From Solanum dulcamara (taxonomy: Eukaryota > Streptophyta > Magnoliopsida > Solanales > Solanaceae): DNA of 64,000 nt. Shown one piece after another: positions 58,449 to 64,000 of this stretch. Numbering within the stretch: position 1 is the first letter of the stretch; the number at the start of each line of letters is the position of its first letter. The translations under genes were made by a program, and so were the position numbers. A model generated the notes under the pieces. The model was given only the letters and a program-made list of their open reading frames with translations. It had not been told where the DNA came from and searched no databases. Location of the stretch: contig NC_077248.1 in assembly GCF_947179165.1 (NCBI RefSeq), forward strand, positions 52,295,732 through 52,359,731, in the 5' to 3' direction.

Positions 58449-60098
58449 CATCTAGTGGAGTTTTTGGTGTTACGTTGCATCTAATATTTGACCAAACTTC
58501 CTAGTATATTCTAGCTAAATCTTTTTTTTTCCCACAGTTCTCACAAAATATAACTAAAATTTGTTAATTATTTGATGAAAACTAATAGTTTCACTTTTGT
58601 CAAATTTAAAAGATTAAAATTGCTTAGAAGTTTCGATTCAAGATTTTAACTTGATTGTGATAGCACTTTTAATGTCCTGAACACTGAAATCATCTTACTT
58701 CTAAAAATTTTTAGTTTATATTTGTTGATTTTCTTGTTAATTTTCACTTAAACATTTATGCAGAAAATAATAATAGTATAACAACACGAGTGAAAACATA
58801 TATCTCAAATCCTTAGATCTCAATACCAAATAAATTGATGAACATTCCGTCGGAACGTTATTAGAGATATACTCTTCTCGATGAACTTTCCATTGAAAAT
58901 GTATCCAACAAGCAAAATGTATTCCATCTAGATAGAATAAAGAACATCATGAATGAGTAAAAACATAGAGAAAAATTAGAAGTTATAAAAAACATAAAAT
59001 CAGGGGCATGAAATTCTATACTAAACCAACTCACTCTTCTAATATCTGAATTTCTTGTTCAAGAATTGACTCTTTTTCATTCTTATGGCTAGAATTAGAG
59101 AAACTGAAACAAGAGCGAAAATTTTAAAAAAGTTTATGATCAATTGATGATACCATAATAATTTCATTCACAATTCTAGTGAGAATAATGGAAGATTACG
59201 TAAGATTCTACAAGATAATGTCAATAAGCAGTCAATCCCTAAGTGTTGATGTCAATAGTTGACGAAAGCCCAGAAAGATGTATTTATAGGCCCAGAATTT
59301 GGGGCTAAAATATACAAAAAATGACAGTATTGTCATCCTACTGTGGCTTTATACTCCAAGACTGCATTTTCTAATCAAATTTCATTCTTGGCTACATTCT
59401 AGGACTGCAAACTACATACCAGAAAGCTGAACGCATTTGGTATTGCAAAGGTGGTTTTACAACTTCCAATTTTCTGTCATATTCTGCGGATAGGTGGTAG
59501 GGAATGAGGACCGTATTCGTGCTATGTGAGTAGAATTTTCATTCTTCTAGTCAAGTTTTGACCCTTTTTATCAACTTCAGCTCCTTTTTAGATCTTCTGT
59601 ACTCAAGCAGACACTATCAAATTATGCAATGAGGACACCACAAATATATGCATCGATGGTAGATTAATCGTAAATTTTTGCGGTTCATCAGTGATAACAT
59701 TAGAGCTTAACGATGATAAACACTAATTTTCAAAAAAGTACTGTTATCATCTAAGACACCCCAGAAAAATTCCAATAATGCTAATCGATCTTAAAATGCA
59801 TTCCAGTTCTGTTGTAATGATCAAATCACTCATTGTAGGTTGAAAATTGACCAAAGTCAATCTTAACTTCCTTAAAACTCAAAATCTAATCAAAGACTTA
59901 TATTACTCTCGAACCCTCAGGATCCATATAAACCATCCAACCAAGATAAAAATCACCTAACGGAAAGTCCGATGAAGCTCGTCAAACTGGCCTTCACAAG
60001 GCCTCCTCCCCTTTCTAGAAATATTGATGCAATTGGGTGCTCTTTGGTGTATCGCCACAAGATTGGCATTCACCAAAGGGCTCAGAGGCATGCCCAAC
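58449..60098. other. Intergenic, possibly old LTR sequence in the right part
   Basis: No supported gene. 59750-60098 has wording like the body of a Ty3 LTR on the minus strand (GACCAAAGTCAATCTTAACTT, CATCCAACCAAGATAAAAAT), but no ends were found. The small plus-strand ORF at 59972-60229 crosses into the next LTR and is not convincing. Confidence 0.35.
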
Positions 60099-60212
60099 TG
60101 TCACGTACCCAAAAGTCACAACACAACTTAAAATTCAACAATGTGACATTAATCCTTAATTCATACATGTTGATTCACACACATAGTTACTCAGACTTCT
60201 CTATCTCAAATA

Positions 60213-62403
60213 CAGTAAAACCTCGATAAACTAATATTTGATAGAGTAATAATCTCGCTAAATAAATAGTTTTCTCCGATCTCGACTTGTGTCAGTTATA
60301 TTAAAGTAATATTCTCGCTAAATGCATTAGATAATAATTAAAAATAAAGTATTAAAGGTCAGAAAAAATATAAAGTAATAAATACAAGAATACATCAAGA
60401 TTTTATATATATTTAATCATTCAATAATACTAGACCAATAACTATTTCTTTTTAAAATATGATTCTATAGTTGATTGGTTTTTCTTCTCACCAAAGCCAA
60501 AATTAATCTCATCCGTAACTTTTTGAAGAGCGAACTCAATTTCTGAAATATTTTGTTCGTGTTGTACCAAATAATTTGACAATGTAGTCATTACTTGAAA
60601 TGTCTCTGTTGACGATAAATGTGGACAATGCTACTATCATCTTGTTCAGGATCATTTCCATCATCATTATTCATTACAGATTGAATAATCTCTTCCTCTG
60701 TAGGTGATTTCATAACTGTATCATTCTCGTTAGGGTAGTTCAAAAGATGTTTAACATTCATTACATTTTTGTAGGCTAAATTAGAGATGCCATCATTTAA
60801 TTCTTGGATACCTTCATCTAATTCACCAACTTCTTGGATACCTTCATCTAATTCACCAACTTGTGATTCGAAAACATTGTTTTCTTCCGACCGAATCTTG
60901 CAATGCTGAAAATAATTTGCAATTGTTATTTCTTTTACATCAAAAATCCAAGTCAAGTTAGCAAAATTAATAGCATTCAAAATATTAATTTTTTTCAGTA
61001 TTTGGTGCTTCAACCTCAAGGCCTTGTAGGATGCTGAAATAAAGATGACGATGATAATGGGCTTTGAAAGCTCGAATAATTCCAGCATCACATGGTTGAA
61101 TCTTAGACATTGTGTTTGGAGGTAAGAAAAAAAACTCTACATTTCTTAGGCCTTCAACTATCATTGGATGAGGTGGGCAATTGTCTACTATTAACAAAAC
61201 CTTCCTGCCATTCATTCTCTTATCAAACCAGCCAACATATTCTTGAAAAAGCAAGCCAGTCATCCAAGTTTTCTTGTTGGATCTATACATGCAATTAAGA
61301 TTGTTCATGTTTACATTTTTAAAGCATCTAGAATTTGCAAACTTACCAATAATCCACAATGGTACTTTGCCAGATCCATTACTATTGCAACAGAGAGCAA
61401 GAGTAATTCCCTTTTTGTCTTTTTGCGACCTTCAAGCTGCTTGGTAGAAAGTGAATGATCATCTTTCAATCGGTAATATAGTCCAGTTTCATCATATTAT
61501 AAATATCCTTCAATTCAAACTGATCTAGTTTTGACCGTATGATAGGCAATTCATTTTCAATGTTCTCCATGATAACTAAACCACTTTCACCAAAACGTCT
61601 GTAAGACTTGATTCTGTATCTTGACTTGAAACGTTCTAACCAATCAGAAGAGAAGTTAAATTCTGGATTAGTTTCACCATACATTTTCAGGAAAAGATCT
61701 TTTGCTTTTTCTTGGATAATTTTTTCTGACATGTTCACTTTCTCTTGCATTTGAAGAAATCAGTCATACAAAACTTTCTCTAAATCAGGGTATTTTGCCG
61801 GTTTATGCCTTTTGGCATCCCTATTTTTCATCTCATTTGACAAATATTCTGCCGACCTTTTGAGAGTGTGCGATATTGTTGATTGACTAATAGTCAAATC
61901 AAACTTTTGTTTCACCCATGCTTGCACATCTTTTTGGCTAATAGTTGGATTCTCTTTTTTTGCTCACATAATACGTTTCTTATTTTATTGGTTAAAGATG
62001 ATTTTCTTATAAGCCTTTCAAATAATGAGAAGACATTATACTTGGATTATAATTTTTAAACGTCTAACTTTTTCCTTTTATAGTTAACATAAAATCTCTT
62101 CATATTTTATATACATGAATACAATTAAAAACATTAAACTTCACCAAATTCGTTTAGCTTTTCTAGATTTAAATAATAAATATGCAAAGACTACACTTTT
62201 TAGTTTCCTAGATTTAAATTTTGAAATTCTTAATTCAAATATTTTTTTCTTTCTTATGGCACATACTGCAAAATACTCTCTAAAATAATAAAAATTTATT
62301 TATCGATAAATTAATATTTTATGTATTTATTGATAAACTAATAATCTCGATAAATAAATATTTTTTTTTATCCCAAGCATATAAATTTATAGAGGTTTTA
62401 CTG
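60213..62403 (-). mobile_element. pogo/Tigger-like (Tc1-mariner superfamily) transposon, 2.19 kb
   Basis: The left end CAGTAAAACCTCGATAAACT and the complement of the right end CAGTAAAACCTCTATAAATT are inverted repeats, with CTCGNTAAATAAATA repeated inside both. TA precedes the left end; CA follows the right end, so the expected TA duplication is changed by one base. It encodes a DDE_1-type transposase on the minus strand. Confidence 0.88.
60600..61990 (-). pseudogene. pogo/Tigger-like transposase, frameshifted
   Basis: Minus strand, from about 61975: helix-turn-helix region (AKKENPTISQKDVQAWVKQK, STISHTLKRSAEYLS), then a TGA where Trp is expected (LYD-W-FLQMQ), a CENP-B-type DNA-binding domain (KAKDLFLKMYGETNPEF, WLERFKSRYRIKSYRR), and the DDE catalytic domain: DETGLYYRLKDDH after a 2-bp insertion near 61500, VLLIVDNCPPHP, FFFLPPNTMSKIQPCDAGII. 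The first Asp, second Asp and third Asp (QPCD) are readable. A second frameshift lies near 61410. The tail after 61000 is hydrophobic then acidic, with a tandem repeat GELDEGIQEV. The family cuts and pastes with TA targets; this copy is dead. Confidence 0.88.
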
Positions 62404-63289
62404 CATGACATAATCCCCCAATTCACGATACCCTCGTAAAATTTCAAATGGCAACAATGACTCAATACACCCTATTCAACTACCCAAGAAAAATAGACAT
62501 GGAACATTCAATATTGATGGACAAGGGTCTAATTCCACACCCATTAAGGGAATATTAACAAGCAAGAGCATAAGATATGTGTTTCATCAAGAACCCAACA
62601 ATAATGAATTCTACAAGTTCATGAAGTGAAAACAAGATAAAATTCAAAAGCTAACCTCCACAAACTGATTTCAATCAATCAAATGGAACTAATGAGCAAT
62701 TGGAGGAGCTTTGTGCACAGTATAATCCTTCAGAATGAATACAGTGGTAAACTGATAAGATGCAAGCCTAACACTATGGGAATGGTGAGGCCTAAAGTCT
62801 GATTAGTACGTGAGTGAATGGTCAATGCAGGTATAGAGTAATAGAAAGAACTTTTAAACTTCAAACAACCGTTGGTATTCCAAATTTTGAGAAATTTGGC
62901 GAGCCTGACTAATATTGCCAAACAGGACGCCGACTCACCAAATTACATCCTCAGCTTACTAAATAAATCAAAAAGGCTTCAGTGATCTATTAAATCCAGC
63001 GACATGGGTATCCTTCGCCAATTGGTATTCAGCGACATGCCAACTTGGCTTGGTGTTACAAAATTGCCACTCCGATCAACTGGAGGATATGTTAATTTTG
63101 ACGAACCTATTTTGCGATACGCCAAATGAGTAGGTGACACGCCAACTGGTACCTTGTCCCATGCCTTAAGTGTTGTCCATCCTTTTGGAATTCTAAGTCA
63201 TTGTCTACTTGCACACTCAACATACGTTATTGAAAATAACACAAAGTAAAATTTAGATTGCCTCCCAAGAAGCACGTTAGTTTACGTCG

Positions 63290-63637
63290 TGGCATGATGT
63301 AGACATGAGGATCGAGCATCGTCCGAGTATATCACTTCAATCATCGCTACCCCAAGTCCATCTCGAAAGTATAATTTGAGACGTTGCCCATTGACTTTAA
63401 ATTTAGACCCATCATCGATCTCTAATTCAGTGGCTCCATTGGGAAAGACATGAATTACTTGAAAGGGCCTGAACCACTAGGATCTCAATGTGCGCAAAAA
63501 CAATTGTAGCCTCGAGTTATACAGAAACACTAATCACCTGCTCTTAACTCCCTTTTAAAGATTTTCTCATCATGTCGTTTTTTCATCCTTCCCTTATATA
63601 GAGCTGAGCTTTCATAAGCTCTCAAAAAAAATTCCTT
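63290..63637 (-). pseudogene. Ty3 integrase C-terminal remnant
   Basis: Minus strand: AYESSALYKGRMKKRHDEKI, FKRELRAGD, then after a one-base shift VFLYNSRLQLFLRTLRS, a stop in place of R/W, WFRPFQVIHVFPNGATELEI, SKFKVNGQRLKLYFRDG. These are the last conserved blocks of plant Ty3 integrases of the Athila/Tat type (N-S-R-L-x-L-F, W-x-G/R-P-F-x-V, F-x-V-N-G-Q-R-L-K). Coding begins abruptly near 63637, where a different repeat starts, so the element is cut there. Confidence 0.82.
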
Positions 63638-64000
63638 TTTATTGTGACGGGTCGTAGGGTGGGGTTGTCAATCACTCCAACACTTGACTAAAATTCAAAA
63701 ACTCAGGACCCAACCTACGACCCTGGACTATGGATGGTCAATCTTTCTACGAGTCGTAGGACCCGTTCGTCCTGGCAACTTTTAAAACCTTGGAAACCTG
63801 AGTCTCTGAACCTTTCCTACGAGTCGTTTCTAGGAATCGTAGGAACTCCTACGGTCCGTAGGAATCCCTCCTAGGGTGGATTCACCCTTAGTGAATTTTT
63901 TCTTTCTCAGAACCTTTCTTACGAGTCAATTCTACGACTCGTCACCCTTCCTACGGGTCGTAAACTCAACTTGTCTCAGAACTCAAATTTCCCCAAGTGT
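63638..64000. repeat. Palindrome-rich repeat, probably start of another LTR, continues past the window
   Basis: Dense in TACGAGTCGTAGG-type words: GGTCGTAGGGTGG, CCTACGACCCTGG, CTACGAGTCGTAGGACC, CCTACGAGTCGTTTC, GGAATCGTAGGAAC, CCTACGGTCCGTAGG, TTACGAGTCAATTCTACGAC, CCTACGGGTCGTAAAC. The same word family as LTR B at 34530-34950. TGTGACGGGTCGTAGGG at about 63642 may be the LTR start. Confidence 0.5.

Larger units (their letters stand above)
60099..63222 (-). mobile_element. LTR D (3' LTR of a Ty3 element), split by a pogo-like transposon
   Basis: The left edge TGTCACGTACCC at 60099 is the minus-strand end GGGTACGTGACA. The right edge is about 63222, where the minus strand begins TGTTGAGTGTGCAAGTAG. 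Without the insertion (60213-62403) it is about 930 bp. Outside the right edge the minus strand has CTTGGGAGGCAATCTAAAT, wording I associate with the region before the 3' LTR, and then integrase coding, so this is a 3' LTR. GGCGA/TCGCC words are scattered at 62890-63150. Confidence 0.7.

Noticed and set aside
59972..60229. Plus-strand ORF of 85 codons
   Set aside because: Runs across the LTR D border and into the pogo terminus, so it cannot be a conserved gene.

Overview
The window looks like a repeat-rich stretch of a plant nuclear genome, most likely from the nightshade family (Solanaceae). The basis is the transposon types present: chromodomain Ty3 elements with 2.5-kb LTRs, an RTE LINE ending in (TTG)n, a SINE-like tail of the kind I associate with Solanaceae, and hAT, MULE, CACTA, pogo and Helitron remnants. 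Base composition is AT-rich. I see one intact host gene, an intronless RING-H2 (ATL-type) E3 ubiquitin ligase at 30187-31170 on the minus strand. Almost everything else is transposon sequence, much of it nested.

Layout. 1-6723: 3' part of an L1-type LINE with broken EN/RT/zf-RVT/RNase H coding and a long unusual 3' region. 6724-7826: end of a CACTA element. 7830-10415: LTR of family A. 10690-10960: small element with a tandem array of hairpins. 12120-26740: a nest in which a fold-back element (arms 12120-12345 and 26515-26740) contains a Helitron (12846-26478), which contains a family-A LTR (13949-15286 plus 25515-26025), which contains a full-length minus-strand Ty3 chromovirus (15287-25514, TSD GGTTA). 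28560-29187: non-autonomous hAT with a perfect 8-bp TSD. 30187-31170: the ATL gene. 32256-33112: TIR element. 33517-34458: CACTA terminus and transposase remnant. 34459-38756: two truncated LTRs (B plus, A minus) meeting tail to tail.

38757-52210 is a second nest. A decayed Ty3 internal region (38757-42421) carries a short SINE-like insert and is cut by LTR F (42422 to about 52210, minus). LTR F is cut by a hAT element (43573-51615, TSD AACCTAAC), which is cut by an RTE LINE (45157-49060, TSD about 15 bp). The hAT also holds a fragment of a host MYB/SANT gene (43840-44450) that looks captured. 55422-57527: MULE-like element with a 9-bp TSD and four 217-bp tandem repeats. 60099-63222: LTR of another Ty3 element, cut by a pogo/Tigger-like transposon (60213-62403). 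63290-63637: the C-terminal part of that element's integrase. 63638-64000: start of yet another palindrome-rich repeat.

The most interesting pattern is that several unrelated LTR families each carry, in the first few hundred bases of the LTR, a dispersed array of their own short GC-rich palindromic word, for example CACGGNCCGTG, CTACGANTCGTAG, CGCGATCGCG and CCGCCATGGCGG. A second strong signal is a 456-bp perfectly identical tract between two LTRs that otherwise differ by roughly one base in ten. Alignments and family names here were made by eye; no searches were run.
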